Assembly (NCBI GenBank): GCA_038207625.1
Contig: JBBQZO010000007.1
Location: 124,001-188,000, forward strand
Origin: JBBQZO01 sp038207625
GTDB taxonomy: Bacteria > Pseudomonadota > Gammaproteobacteria > Burkholderiales > Burkholderiaceae_D
Reading direction: 5' to 3'
Length of the DNA stretch: 64,000 nucleotides
This document shows positions 51,418 to 61,500 of the stretch, in pieces. Within the stretch, counting starts at the first letter, position 1; every line of letters begins with the position of its first letter. The position numbers and the translations under genes were made by a program. Below the pieces are notes generated by a model that did no database searches, was not told the origin of the DNA, and worked only from the letters and a program-made list of their open reading frames with translations.

Positions 51418-52221
51418 ATGCTGATCCGAGGCGTGGACCTCCACACCCAAATAAGCCATCAGGGCACGCCCTTCATCTGGGGCCACGGCCTGATGTCGAG
51501 CATCGAAGCGGAAGACCGCTTCGACTGGCTGCGCTGGCAGCAGATGCCCGAGGCGATCCAGTTGATCCGCTACGACGCGCGCGGGCACGGCAGCAGCGCG
51601 CCCAGCTTCACGCCCGAGGATTATCAATGGCGCAATCTGGCCCAGGACATGCTGGCCTTGGCCGACGGTGTCGGCGCGGCGCGCTTCATCGCCGGCGGCG
51701 CCTCGATGGGCTGCGTCACTGCGCTGCACGCCGCGCTGCTGGCGCCGCAGCGCATCAAGGCGCTGGTGCTGGTGATACCGCCCACCGTGTGGGAAACCCG
51801 CGTCGCGCAAAAAAAACTGTACCGGCGCGTGGCGATGCTGGGCGCCTTGCTGGGTGCCGACCGGCTGGAAAAACTGATGAACCGTGACCTGGCGCGCGCG
51901 TTGCCGGACTGGATGGCGCAGGTGGGCGAGCAGGCGCTGGCCGGCCGTGTGCTGGGCATGCGCGCGCTCAAACGCAAGACCTTGTGGAATCTGTTTCAGG
52001 GCGCGGCGCTGTCGGACCTGCCACCGCGCGAAGACTTGAAGGCGCTGGCCGATATCCCGACGCTGCTGGTCGCGTGGGTGGGCGACACGATCCATCCGGT
52101 GTCGTCGGCGCAGGAACTGCACCGCCTGCTGCCGCAGTCGGAATTATTTGTCGCGCAAGGCTATGAGGATTTTACGACGATACCCGAGCGCGTCCGGGCG
52201 TTTGTCACCGCGCACGCCTGA
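51418..52221 (+). CDS. Alpha/beta hydrolase
   Basis: A 267-residue cytosolic hydrolase with the classical order: HG oxyanion motif (IWGHGLMSS), DARGHGSS, nucleophile S96 in GGASMGCV, an Asp in AWVGDTIHPV and a late catalytic-type residue region (FVAQGYEDF). The usual terminal His is not clearly placed, so the triad may be unorthodox. The substrate is unknown. AGGA precedes the ATG at 51418. Confidence 0.88.
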   Translation: MLIRGVDLHTQISHQGTPFIWGHGLMSSIEAEDRFDWLRWQQMPEAIQLIRYDARGHGSSAPSFTPEDYQWRNLAQDMLALADGVGAARFIAGGASMGCVTALHAALLAPQRIKALVLVIPPTVWETRVAQKKLYRRVAMLGALLGADRLEKLMNRDLARALPDWMAQVGEQALAGRVLGMRALKRKTLWNLFQGAALSDLPPREDLKALADIPTLLVAWVGDTIHPVSSAQELHRLLPQSELFVAQGYEDFTTIPERVRAFVTAHA

Positions 52222-52255
52222 GTCCACTTACGTGGCGCCCAGGCGTCGGGTGGAG

Positions 52256-52279
52256 TACGGCATGCGAGCGCATGCCGTA
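52256..52279. repeat. 24-bp near-perfect palindrome between convergent genes
   Basis: TACGGCATGCG (52256-52266), AG, CGCATGCCGTA (52269-52279). It lies between the converging hydrolase and DUF2147 genes and could act as a two-sided transcription stop or as a REP-like element. No T-run follows. Confidence 0.7.
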
Positions 52280-52286
52280 GCGTGCA

Positions 52287-52733
52287 TTACTCCTGGCGCA
52301 GCCAGGTTTGCGAACGACCGAACATCGGCACGCCGATGTAGCCGCGCACTTGCAGTTTCTTGCCGCCGTCGATCAACTCCATCTTGCTTTTGTAGACCTT
52401 GCCGTTGTCCGGATCGAGGATCTCGCCGCCCGTGTAGGCGTCGCCGTCCAGTTTCAGGCCCGTCATGATGGTCATGCCCAACACCAGCTGGTTCTTGCGA
52501 TCGCCTTCGCACTTGTCGCAACGCGGGTTCTGGTCCTGCTCCGGGGTGCGGAACAGTTTCTCGAGCTTACCTTGCAGGCCGCCCTTTTCTTCGGTGATGC
52601 GGATCAGCGCTTTTGGCTTGCCACTGACGTCATCGACGTTTTTCCACAAGCCGACTGGCGATGCGTCCGCCGCCCAAGCAGCAGGGACGGCGAATACGGC
52701 AGCGAGCAGGGTCGCTTGGATCAAGGTACGCAT
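52287..52733 (-). CDS. DUF2147 periplasmic protein
   Basis: A 148-residue protein with a signal peptide (TLLAAVFAVPAAWA) and a DUF2147 domain: SPVGLWKNVDDVSGKPKALI, a CDKCEGD pair near residue 75, IMTGLKLDGDAYTGGEILDP and YKSKMELIDGGKKLQVRGYI. The domain is a lipocalin-like barrel of unknown function found in many proteobacteria. It lies downstream of valS on the same strand with a 22-base gap, so read-through is possible. Confidence 0.93.
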   Translation of the reverse strand: MRTLIQATLLAAVFAVPAAWAADASPVGLWKNVDDVSGKPKALIRITEEKGGLQGKLEKLFRTPEQDQNPRCDKCEGDRKNQLVLGMTIMTGLKLDGDAYTGGEILDPDNGKVYKSKMELIDGGKKLQVRGYIGVPMFGRSQTWLRQE

Positions 52734-52755
52734 AGAGTTGTCTCCGGAATAATTG

Positions 52756-55563
52756 TTATGGATTCAACAGTTTATCAAATTGCTCGCGCAATTTGGCCAG
52801 CGTCGCCGAGAAATTGACAAGTCTTTCTTGTTCCTGCGAGACAACCGCAGGGGGGGCGCGGCTCACAAAGCTATCGTTGCCCAATTTGCCGTTGACCTTG
52901 GCAATTTCGCCTTCGATGCGCACGATTTCCTTGGACAGACGCTCGCGTTCGGCGGCCACGTCGATCTCCACCTTGAGCATCAGCTTGGTGGTGCCGACGA
53001 TCGCCACGGCGGCCGGCGACTCCGGCAGCGCGTCCACGATGGAGACGTCGGACAGTTTGCCCAGCGCTTGCACGTAGTTGGCGAAGGTTTGCAGGCGCGC
53101 AGCATCAAGCGCGTCGCCCGCTTCGACGATCAGCGGCACGCGCAATGACGGCGACAGCTGCATTTCGCCGCGCAGGTTGCGGGTGGCGTCGGTCAGCGTC
53201 TTCAATTGCGTCATCCAGGCTTCGGCCGTCTCGTCGATTTTGGCCGGGTCGGCGATCGGATATTCCTGGCGCATGATCGAGTCGCCCGCAGCGGCTAGCG
53301 TGCGGCCGGCCAGCGGCGCGACGGTCTGCCACAGCGCTTCGGTGACGAACGGGATGATCGGGTGCGCCAGGCGCATGATCGTCTCCAGCACATGCAGCAG
53401 CGTGTGACGGGTAGCGCGTTGCTGGCCTTCGGTGCCGTGCTGGACCTGCACCTTGGCCACTTCCAGATACCAGTCGCAGTACTCATCCCAGACGAACTTG
53501 TAGATGGTGGCGGCGATGTTGTCGAAGCGGTAGTCGGCGAAACCCTTGGCCACTTCCAGCTCGGTGCGTTGCAGCAGCGAGATGATCCAGCGGTCGGCCT
53601 GCGACAGGTCGGCGTCGTTCTGGCTGCAGTCCTTCTCTTCGGTGTTCATCAGCACGAAGCGGGTCGCGTTCCACATCTTGTTGCAGAAGTTGCGATAGCC
53701 TTCGCAGCGACCCAGGTCGAAGTTGATGTTGCGGCCCAGGGACGCGTAACTGGCCATGGTGAAGCGCACCGCGTCGCTGCCGTAGGCGGCGATCCCGTCG
53801 GGGAATTCCTTGCGGGTGGCTTTGGCGATTTTTTCCGCGTCGCGCGGATTCATCAGGCCTGTCGTGCGTTTGGCCACCAGCGATTCGAGGTCGATACCGT
53901 CGATCAGGTCGATCGGGTCGAGCGTGTTGCCCTTCGACTTGGACATTTTCTGGCCCGACGAATCGCGCACCAGACCGTGCACGTAGACGGTCTCGAACGG
54001 CACTTTGCCGGTGAAGTGGGTCGTCATCATCACCATCCGGGCGACCCAGAAGAAGATGATGTCAAAGCCCGTCACCAGCACCGACGAGGGCAGGAAAGCC
54101 TTCAGGTCCGGGGTCTCTTGCGGCCAGCCCATGGTCGAAAACGGGATCAGCGCCGACGAGAACCAGGTGTCGAGCACGTCGTCGTCACGGCGCAGCGCGC
54201 CGACCGCGCCGGCGGCGTCGGCCTTCGCTTGCGCCTCGGCTTCGGTGTTGGCGACAAAAATATTGCCCGCTTCGTCGTACCAGGCCGGAATCCGGTGGCC
54301 CCACCACAACTGACGCGAGATGCACCAGTCCTGGATGTTGTTGAGCCACTGGTTGTAGGTGGTGCTCCAGTTTTCCGGCACGAATTTGACTTCACCGTTG
54401 GCCACCTTTTCAAGCGCCACTTGGGCGATCGATTTGCCTGGAAAGAAGGTGCCTTCCGGGGCCGGTTTGCTCATCGCCACGAACCACTGGTCGGTCAGCA
54501 TCGGCTCGATGACGACGCCGGTGCGGTCGCCGCGCGGCACCATCAGCTTGTGCGGCTTGACTTCGGCCAGCAAGCCTTGCGCGTCCAGGTCGGCGACGAT
54601 CTGTTTGCGCGCGGCGAAACGGTCCATGCCGCGATACGCAGCCGGCGCGTCATCGACGATCTTGGCGTCCAGCGTCAGGATGCAGATTTTTTCCAGGTTG
54701 TGGCGCTGACCGACGGCGTAATCGTTGAAGTCGTGCGCCGGCGTGATCTTCACGCAGCCGGTGCCGAAGGCCTTGTCGACGTATTCGTCGGCGATGATCG
54801 GGATTTCGCGATCGGTCAGCGGCAGTTTCAGCATCTTGCCCACCAGCGCGGTGTAGCGCTCGTCGGTCGGGTCGACCGCTACGGCCACGTCGCCCAGCAT
54901 CGTCTCCGGGCGCGTGGTGGCGACCGTCAACTGGCCGCTGCCGTCGGCGAGCGGGTAGTGGATGTACCACATCGAGCCATTCTCTTCTTCCGACACCACT
55001 TCCAGGTCGGACACGGCCGTGCCCAGCACCGGGTCCCAGTTGACCAGCCGCTTGCCGCGGTAGATCAGGCCTTGTTCGAACAGGCGCACGAACACTTCCG
55101 AGACGACCTTCGAGCGCGGCTCGTCCATCGTGAAGTATTCGCGCTGCCAGTCGGGCGAGGTACCCATGCGGCGCATCTGGCCGGTGATGGTGTTGCCCGA
55201 TTTTTCCTTCCACTCCCAGACTTTTTCGACGAATTTTTCGCGGCCCAAATCATGGCGCGAGATCTTTTGCGCGTCCAACTGGCGTTCCACCACGATCTGG
55301 GTGGCGATGCCGGCGTGGTCGGTGCCGGGGATCCAGGCGGTGTTGAAGCCGCGCATGCGGTGGTAGCGCGTCAAACCGTCCATGATGGTCTGATTGAACG
55401 CGTGGCCCATGTGCAGCGTGCCGGTGACGTTGGGCGGGGGCAGCTGGATGGCGAACGCCGGCTGCTCGGGCGCCATGCTGGCGGCGAAGTAGCCGCGTTT
55501 TTCCCACTCGGTACGCCAGAACAGTTCAATGTCGGCTGGCTCGAAAGACTTGGCTAATTCCAT
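52756..55563 (-). CDS. valS: Valine-tRNA ligase
   Basis: A 935-residue class I synthetase. It has the HIGH box in PPNVTGTLHMGHAFN, the editing domain, the KMSKS motif in GQKMSKSKGNTLDP, the anticodon-binding domain, and a C-terminal coiled coil (ERERLSKEIVRIEGEIAKV...) characteristic of ValRS. The start at 55563 (MELAKSFEPADIE) fits the family; in-frame upstream sequence is not conserved-looking. Confidence 0.98.
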   Translation of the reverse strand: MELAKSFEPADIELFWRTEWEKRGYFAASMAPEQPAFAIQLPPPNVTGTLHMGHAFNQTIMDGLTRYHRMRGFNTAWIPGTDHAGIATQIVVERQLDAQKISRHDLGREKFVEKVWEWKEKSGNTITGQMRRMGTSPDWQREYFTMDEPRSKVVSEVFVRLFEQGLIYRGKRLVNWDPVLGTAVSDLEVVSEEENGSMWYIHYPLADGSGQLTVATTRPETMLGDVAVAVDPTDERYTALVGKMLKLPLTDREIPIIADEYVDKAFGTGCVKITPAHDFNDYAVGQRHNLEKICILTLDAKIVDDAPAAYRGMDRFAARKQIVADLDAQGLLAEVKPHKLMVPRGDRTGVVIEPMLTDQWFVAMSKPAPEGTFFPGKSIAQVALEKVANGEVKFVPENWSTTYNQWLNNIQDWCISRQLWWGHRIPAWYDEAGNIFVANTEAEAQAKADAAGAVGALRRDDDVLDTWFSSALIPFSTMGWPQETPDLKAFLPSSVLVTGFDIIFFWVARMVMMTTHFTGKVPFETVYVHGLVRDSSGQKMSKSKGNTLDPIDLIDGIDLESLVAKRTTGLMNPRDAEKIAKATRKEFPDGIAAYGSDAVRFTMASYASLGRNINFDLGRCEGYRNFCNKMWNATRFVLMNTEEKDCSQNDADLSQADRWIISLLQRTELEVAKGFADYRFDNIAATIYKFVWDEYCDWYLEVAKVQVQHGTEGQQRATRHTLLHVLETIMRLAHPIIPFVTEALWQTVAPLAGRTLAAAGDSIMRQEYPIADPAKIDETAEAWMTQLKTLTDATRNLRGEMQLSPSLRVPLIVEAGDALDAARLQTFANYVQALGKLSDVSIVDALPESPAAVAIVGTTKLMLKVEIDVAAERERLSKEIVRIEGEIAKVNGKLGNDSFVSRAPPAVVSQEQERLVNFSATLAKLREQFDKLLNP

Positions 55564-55866
55564 GATTTGGCTTGTAAATTTGCGAAAGCAACCATTATAA
55601 GGGAGGTCGTGCGCAGTGCGCACGGCGCAAGCCTGCACGGAGGCAATTTGGCTCGAAAAGTGGCCAGATTCGCCCAATCTTCATCTAACGCAACAGAAAC
55701 CGACGCGGCGCAGGCGGCGCAGGCGGGCCCGTTCCGATTGCGCGCAAAAGCGCAGCGACCCGAAAGCGCTCTTGCTATACTGGTCGCACCAACTACAGGA
55801 CCGTTGGCGCCTGCGCTGAACGGTCCGTCATATTGCCGCCCGGCGTGGGTGGTGAGGTAATTGACG
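55564..55866. other. Divergent intergenic region valS / histidine kinase
   Basis: No gene seen. A TATACT -10-like element (55776-55781) on the plus strand could serve the kinase operon, without a clear -35. There is no evident structure that would mark a T-box or other riboswitch for valS. Confidence 0.4.
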
Positions 55867-57708
55867 ATGGATTTTGGCAAACTGGTGCTCGACGCGATGC
55901 CCGACGGGGTCATCGTCACCGGACTCGATGACACGGTGCTCTACTGGAACGAGGGCGCCGCGCTGATCTTCGGCTACCCTGCACCCGACGCGCTCGGGCA
56001 GAGCCTCGCTGGGCTGATCGGCGTGCCGGACGCGCCGCAGTTGCCCGGCGACAGCGTCGCGGCGGCCGAGGCAGCGCCGGGCGCCACCAGCGTGCAGGAG
56101 ATGCTGTGCCGCAAACGCAGCGGTGGCCTGATCTACGCGAGCGTGTCGCGCAAGACGCTGTGCGACGCGCAGGGCCGCGCCGCGTATCACCTCAGCAGCG
56201 CCAAGGACATCACCGACCTGAAGGCGCTGCGCGACGCGAAGATGCTCGACAGCCGCTTCGGCAAGCTGCTCGATTCGACCCCCGACGCGATCGTCATCGT
56301 CAACGCCACCGGGCGCATCGTGCTGGCCAACGGCCAGGCCGAGAGCCTGTTCGGTTACCCGCTTGGCTGCTTGTGCGGCCAGGGCGTCGAGGTCTTGCTG
56401 CCGCAGCGCTTTCGGGCCGGCCACGTGGGCCACCGCTCGCAGTATTTTTTGCATCCGCGCACCCGCACCATGGGCGCCGGACAGCAGCTGTACGGGCTGC
56501 GCCGCGACGGCACCGAGTTCCCCGTCGAGATCAGCCTCAGTCCGATCGCCACCGACGAGGGCATGTTGTCGATCAGCGCGATCCGCGACACCAGCGAGCG
56601 CAAGAAGGCCGAGCTGAAGTTTCGCGGCCTGCTCGAATCGGCGCCGGACGCGATCGTCATCGTCAACCAGCGCGGTGAGATCGTGCTGGTCAATTCGCAG
56701 ACCGAGCGACTGTTCGGCTACCCGCGCGTCCAGTTGCTGGGGCAGGGCATCGAGATGCTGATACCGGCGCGTTACCGGGTCCGCCATCCGGCCTATCGCA
56801 GCGGATTTTTCGACGCGCCGCTGCCGCGTCCGATGGGCGCCGGGCTGGAACTGTCGGGCCTGCGCTGCGACGGCACCGAGTTCCCCGTCGAGATCAGCCT
56901 GTCTCCGCTCGAGACCGAGGATGGCACGCTGGTGTCGGCGGCGATCCGCGACGTCAGCGAGCGCAAGCGCATCGAGTCGAGCCTGCAGGAAAAAAATCTG
57001 GCGCTGGAAGACGCCAATGTGTCCAAGGACCGCTTCCTGGCCGGCATGTCGCACGAATTGCGCACCCCGCTCAACGCCATCCTGGGCTTCACCGGCACCT
57101 TGCTGATGCGCCTGCCCGGGCCGTTGACCCCCGACCAGGACAAGCAGTTGCAGACGATCCAGTCGAGCGCGCGCCACCTGCTGTCGCTCATCAACGACCT
57201 GCTCGACCTGGCCAAGATCGAGTCCGGCACCGTGGTCGCGGCGCTCGAAATGGTGCCTTGCCAGACGCTGCTGCTGGGACTGGTCGAGACGCTGCGCCCA
57301 CTGGCCGAGAGCAAGGTGCTGGAGTTCAGGCTGACGCTGCCGGAGGCGCCAATCGAGATCCGCACCGACCGGCGCGCGCTCAGCCAGATCGTGCTCAACC
57401 TGGTCAACAACGCCATCAAGTTCACCGAGCAGGGCTATGTCAGTTTGCGCCTGATCAAGGGTGCGGCGCCGGATGGGACGATCCACATCGAGGTGGCCGA
57501 CAGCGGCGTGGGCATCAGCGAGGCGGACCAGGGCAAGCTGTTCCAGGCCTTCAGCCAGCTCGACAACAGCTCGACGCGGCGCTACGACGGCACCGGCCTG
57601 GGCCTGTACCTGAGCCAGAAGCTGGCCACCATGATCGGCGCGCGCCTGTCGCTGCACAGCGAGCCGGGCATAGGCAGTACATTCACGCTGACACTGGGCG
57701 GGCATTAA
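55867..57708 (+). CDS. PAS-PAS-PAS sensor histidine kinase
   Basis: A 613-residue soluble kinase with no membrane segment. Three PAS domains (about residues 5-115, 130-250 and 255-370) precede HisKA (H396 in SHELRTPLNA) and an HATPase domain (N-box NLVNNAIKF, G-boxes DSGVGI and GTGLGL). PAS2 and PAS3 are close duplicates. The sensor is cytosolic, so it detects an internal cue (redox, ligand or flavin). The ATG at 55867 has GAGG at better distance than the TTG at 55861. The two response-regulator genes directly follow. Confidence 0.93.
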   Translation: MDFGKLVLDAMPDGVIVTGLDDTVLYWNEGAALIFGYPAPDALGQSLAGLIGVPDAPQLPGDSVAAAEAAPGATSVQEMLCRKRSGGLIYASVSRKTLCDAQGRAAYHLSSAKDITDLKALRDAKMLDSRFGKLLDSTPDAIVIVNATGRIVLANGQAESLFGYPLGCLCGQGVEVLLPQRFRAGHVGHRSQYFLHPRTRTMGAGQQLYGLRRDGTEFPVEISLSPIATDEGMLSISAIRDTSERKKAELKFRGLLESAPDAIVIVNQRGEIVLVNSQTERLFGYPRVQLLGQGIEMLIPARYRVRHPAYRSGFFDAPLPRPMGAGLELSGLRCDGTEFPVEISLSPLETEDGTLVSAAIRDVSERKRIESSLQEKNLALEDANVSKDRFLAGMSHELRTPLNAILGFTGTLLMRLPGPLTPDQDKQLQTIQSSARHLLSLINDLLDLAKIESGTVVAALEMVPCQTLLLGLVETLRPLAESKVLEFRLTLPEAPIEIRTDRRALSQIVLNLVNNAIKFTEQGYVSLRLIKGAAPDGTIHIEVADSGVGISEADQGKLFQAFSQLDNSSTRRYDGTGLGLYLSQKLATMIGARLSLHSEPGIGSTFTLTLGGH

Positions 57709-57733
57709 GACCAGCGGCGCACGGGGGGCACAG

Positions 57734-58579
57734 ATGACGGCGGCACAGATCCTGGTAATCGAAGACCATCCGGCCAACCTGGCGTTGATCGTGTATCTGC
57801 TGGAGGCGCATGGCTATCGGGTGCGCAGCGCCATCGACGGCGAGGCAGGCTGGCGGGCGGCGCAAGCGGCGCGGCCCGACCTGATCCTGTGCGACGTCCA
57901 CCTGCCCAAACGCGACGGCTATGAAGTGCTCGGCCTGCTCAAGGGCGTCGCGGCGCTGCGCACGGTGCCGGTGATCGCGGTGACGGCGCTGGCGATGGTG
58001 GGTGACCGCGACAAGATGCTGGCCGCCGGTTTTGACGGCTACATCGCCAAGCCGATCGAGGCGGCCAGCTTCATCGGGCAGATCGAGGCCTTCCTGGCGC
58101 AGGCCTTGCACGCACCGCGCCGCGCCGTCAGCCATGCCGCCAGCACGGCGGCGCCGGCCGCAGCATCAGTGCCGGCACGCGCCACGATCCTGGTGGTCGA
58201 CGACCTGCCGCTAAACCGCGAGCTGATACGCAGCACGCTCGCGCCGTTCGGTTACGGCCTGCTGTTCGCCGAGAGCGCGCAAAGCGCCTGGCAGCGCGCG
58301 CACAGCGAACACTACGACCTGATCCTGTGCGACCTGCACATGCCCGGCGGGGACGGCTTCGACCTGATCCGCCGGCTGCGCGCCGATACGACGCTGGCCC
58401 AGGTGCCGTTCGTGTTCCTCACTTCCACCTCCGGCAACGACGCCGATCCGCAGCTGGCGCGCGCACTGGGCGCACTGCGTTTCCTGCGCCGCCCGATCGC
58501 GCCGCAGGCGTTGGTCGACCAGATCGAGGCCTGTCTGAACGGCCAGCCTGAAGGAGCGCCGGCATGGCCACGATCCTGA
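57734..58579 (+). CDS. Double-receiver response regulator
   Basis: A 281-residue protein made of two REC domains joined by an Ala-rich linker (about residues 128-150) with no output domain. REC1 has the phosphoacceptor D54 (ILCDVHLPKRDG) and K106 (YIAKPIE). REC2 has D200 (ILCDLHMPGGDG), but the conserved Lys before the Pro is replaced by Arg (R253 in FLRRP), so its phosphorylation chemistry may be altered. It is probably a phosphate relay or sink between kinase and GGDEF-EAL protein. The end overlaps the next gene by 16 bases. Confidence 0.93.
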   Translation: MTAAQILVIEDHPANLALIVYLLEAHGYRVRSAIDGEAGWRAAQAARPDLILCDVHLPKRDGYEVLGLLKGVAALRTVPVIAVTALAMVGDRDKMLAAGFDGYIAKPIEAASFIGQIEAFLAQALHAPRRAVSHAASTAAPAAASVPARATILVVDDLPLNRELIRSTLAPFGYGLLFAESAQSAWQRAHSEHYDLILCDLHMPGGDGFDLIRRLRADTTLAQVPFVFLTSTSGNDADPQLARALGALRFLRRPIAPQALVDQIEACLNGQPEGAPAWPRS

Positions 58580-61500
58580 TCGTCGACGACCAGGTACTCA
58601 ACCGCGAGTTCCTGATCACGCTGCTCGGTTACGGGGGCCACCGGTTGCTGCAGGCCAGCGACGGGGCCGAGGGACTGGCGCTGGCGCGCGCGGCGCGGCC
58701 CGATCTGATCATCTCCGACATCCTGATGCCCAATATGGACGGCTATCAGTTTGTCACGCGCCTGCGCGCCGACCCCGATGCGCGCATCGCCGCCACCCCG
58801 GTGATCTTCTACACCGCCGCCTACCGGGGACGCGAAGCGGGCGTGCTGGCGCGCGCCTGCGGCGCGCGCGCGGTGCTGAGCAAACCGTGTGAGCCGGAGT
58901 TGATCCTGGCCACCGTGCAGCAGGTGCTCGGTCTGCCGCTGCCGGTGTCGGCGCGTGCGTTGCCGGCCGCGCCCGAGGATCAGCGTCTGCCCGGCATCGA
59001 CACCCGCCTGAGCGCCTACCTGGGCGAGATCGAGGCCGGCAGCCTGCAACTGAGCGAGGGCGCGCATGGCGCCGCCTCGGCTGACGCGCTGGCCCAGATG
59101 ACGCGCCGGGTGGCCGCCGCGCTGGCCAGCCTGCAGGCGGTCAGCCTGCGCCTGACCGCGCTGATCGAGCTGGGTATCGAGCTGGCCGGCCAGCGCGCGA
59201 CCGACCAGTTGCTCGAATGCGCAGCCCACATTGCGCAAAATATTTGTGTGGCCAGATATGCGGCGGTGGGCGTGCTGGCGCGCGACGCGACGGTACTGGA
59301 GCGCTTCGTGTGCGTCGGCGCCGACCGCTCCACCGAGGCCCTGATGCGCGCGGCGCTGCTACAGCCGGCGCTGCGCACGGTGCTGGCGCGGGCGCAGCCG
59401 CACATCGTGCGCGTGCGCCGGTGCGCCACCGATGTCGATACCGTTGCCGACGCACGGGGGCTCGCTGGAGCGGCGCTGCCGGTGAACGCCGAACTGGCCG
59501 TGCCGATCGTCGCGCGCGGCCAGGCGTACGGCTGGTTGTACCTGGCCGACAAGCTGGGCGCCGATGAATTTGGCGAGGTCGATCAGCAGGTGGCGGCCAC
59601 GGTCGCCTCACAACTGGCGATCGCCTACGAGCGGGTGCTGTTCGACGAACGGCTGGTGCGCCAGCACGCGCAACTCCAGAAGGCGCTGCGTGAACGCGTG
59701 CAGGCCCAGCGCGCGCTGCGTCAAAGCCTGCGCGAGCGCACCATGTTGGCCGAGTGTAATCGGGTGATCGTGCATGCCGTCGACGAGGCCGACCTGTTGC
59801 AGGCGATGTGCTGCACGCTGGTCGAGGTCGGCCAGTACAGCGCGGCCTGGATCGAGTACCTGATGCAAGACGGCGCGCTGGCGCTGCAGGCGCAGGCGCT
59901 CGGTGCGGCATACGGTTCGGCGCCCGATGTCGCGCCCGACGCAGCGCCCGACGCAGCGCCGGATGGGCCGGGCGACGCGCTGGCGTGCGAGGCGAGCGCG
60001 CGCGCCGCTGCCAGCGGGCGCAGTTGCACGTTGGTGCAGCCGGCTGAGGCGGGGCCCGAGCAGGCGCGTTGGCGCGCACTGCGGGCGCGCGGCTGCGGCA
60101 GCTTGCTGGCCGTGCCGCTGCGCGACGGCGCCCGGGTGTTCGGCGTGCTCAACGTATGCGAGCGCACGCGCGCGCCCTTCAGCGCCGAGCAGATCACCCA
60201 GTTCGAGGAACTGGTCGACGACATCGCCTACGGCCTGCTCAATTTGCGCAGCCGGGCCGCACGCGCGCAAACCGAACTGACGCTGCAAGCGACTCAGGAC
60301 AAACTGTCGGACATCCTCAATTCGATCGACAACGTCGTCTGGTCCGCGTCCGAGGCCGGCCTGCTGTATCTCAATCCGGTGGCCGAGCGGGTGTACGGCC
60401 GGCCGCTGGGCGATTTTTTCGGCGCGCGCGACCTGCTGACGGAGGCGATCCACCCCGAAGACCGGGTTCGGGTGACGCACAACCGCGCCAAGCTGGCCGA
60501 GCTGGACGCGGCCACTGAAGAGTACCGCATCGTGCGCCCGGACGGCAGCGTGCGCTGGCTCGAACAGCGCTCGAAGGCGGTGCGCGACGATGCCGGTGTG
60601 CTGCTGCGCATCGACGCGGTGGCCAGCGACGTCACCGAGCGCAAGGCCTACGAAGAACGCATCGCCTACCTGGCCGACCACGACGAGCTTACCGACCTGG
60701 CCAACCGGCACCTGCTCAACGACCGCGCCACCCAGTCAATCCGCCAGGTGCATCGGCAGGACCAGGCGCTGGTGGCGCTGCTGTTTCTGGACCTGGACCG
60801 CTTCAAGGCGATCAACGACAGCCACGGCCATACGGTGGGCGACCACCTGCTGCAGGCGGTGGCCGGGCGTCTGCTCGAGACGGTGCGCGAGGGCGACACG
60901 GTGGCGCGCCAGGGCGGCGACGAATTCATCATCTTGCTGGTGGGCCTGCACGACCAGAACGACGTGGCCAGCGCGGTGGCCAAGATCGTCGGCGCGTTCG
61001 GCGCGCCGTTCGAGGTCGACGGCTTGCCGCTGCACGTGCATGCCAGCGTCGGGGTGGCGGTCTGTCCGGGCGACGGGGCCGATCTGGCCAGCCTGCTCAC
61101 CAACGCGGACACCGCGATGTACCGCGCCAAGGACGCCAACGGCAACACCTACCAGTTCTACGCGCACGACATGGGGGTGCGCGCCCAGGCCCACGCCGAG
61201 CTCGAAAGCGCGTTGCGCGCGGCCATCGAGCAGCAGCAGTTCGAGCTGTACTACCAGCCCAAGGTGGAATTGAAGAGCGGGCGCGTGGTGGGGGCCGAGG
61301 CGCTGATCCGCTGGCACCATCCGACGCTGGGGCTGGTGGCGCCGCAGCGCTTCATCGCGCTGGCCGAGGAGGTCGGCCTGATCGTGCCGATCGGCGAATG
61401 GGCGCTGCGCACCGCGCACGCGCAGAACAAGCAGTGGCAGGACGCCGGACTGGCGCCGTTGAACCTGGCGGTGAATTTGTCGATGCGCCAGTTCCAGCAA

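Noticed and set aside
53362..55557. Long plus-strand open frame opposite valS
   Set aside because: ValS motifs are complete on the other strand; the opposite translation is His/Arg/Val-rich without structure.
55564..55866. T-box-like regulation of valS
   Set aside because: No specifier or antiterminator pattern recognised, and T-boxes on valS are not expected in betaproteobacteria.
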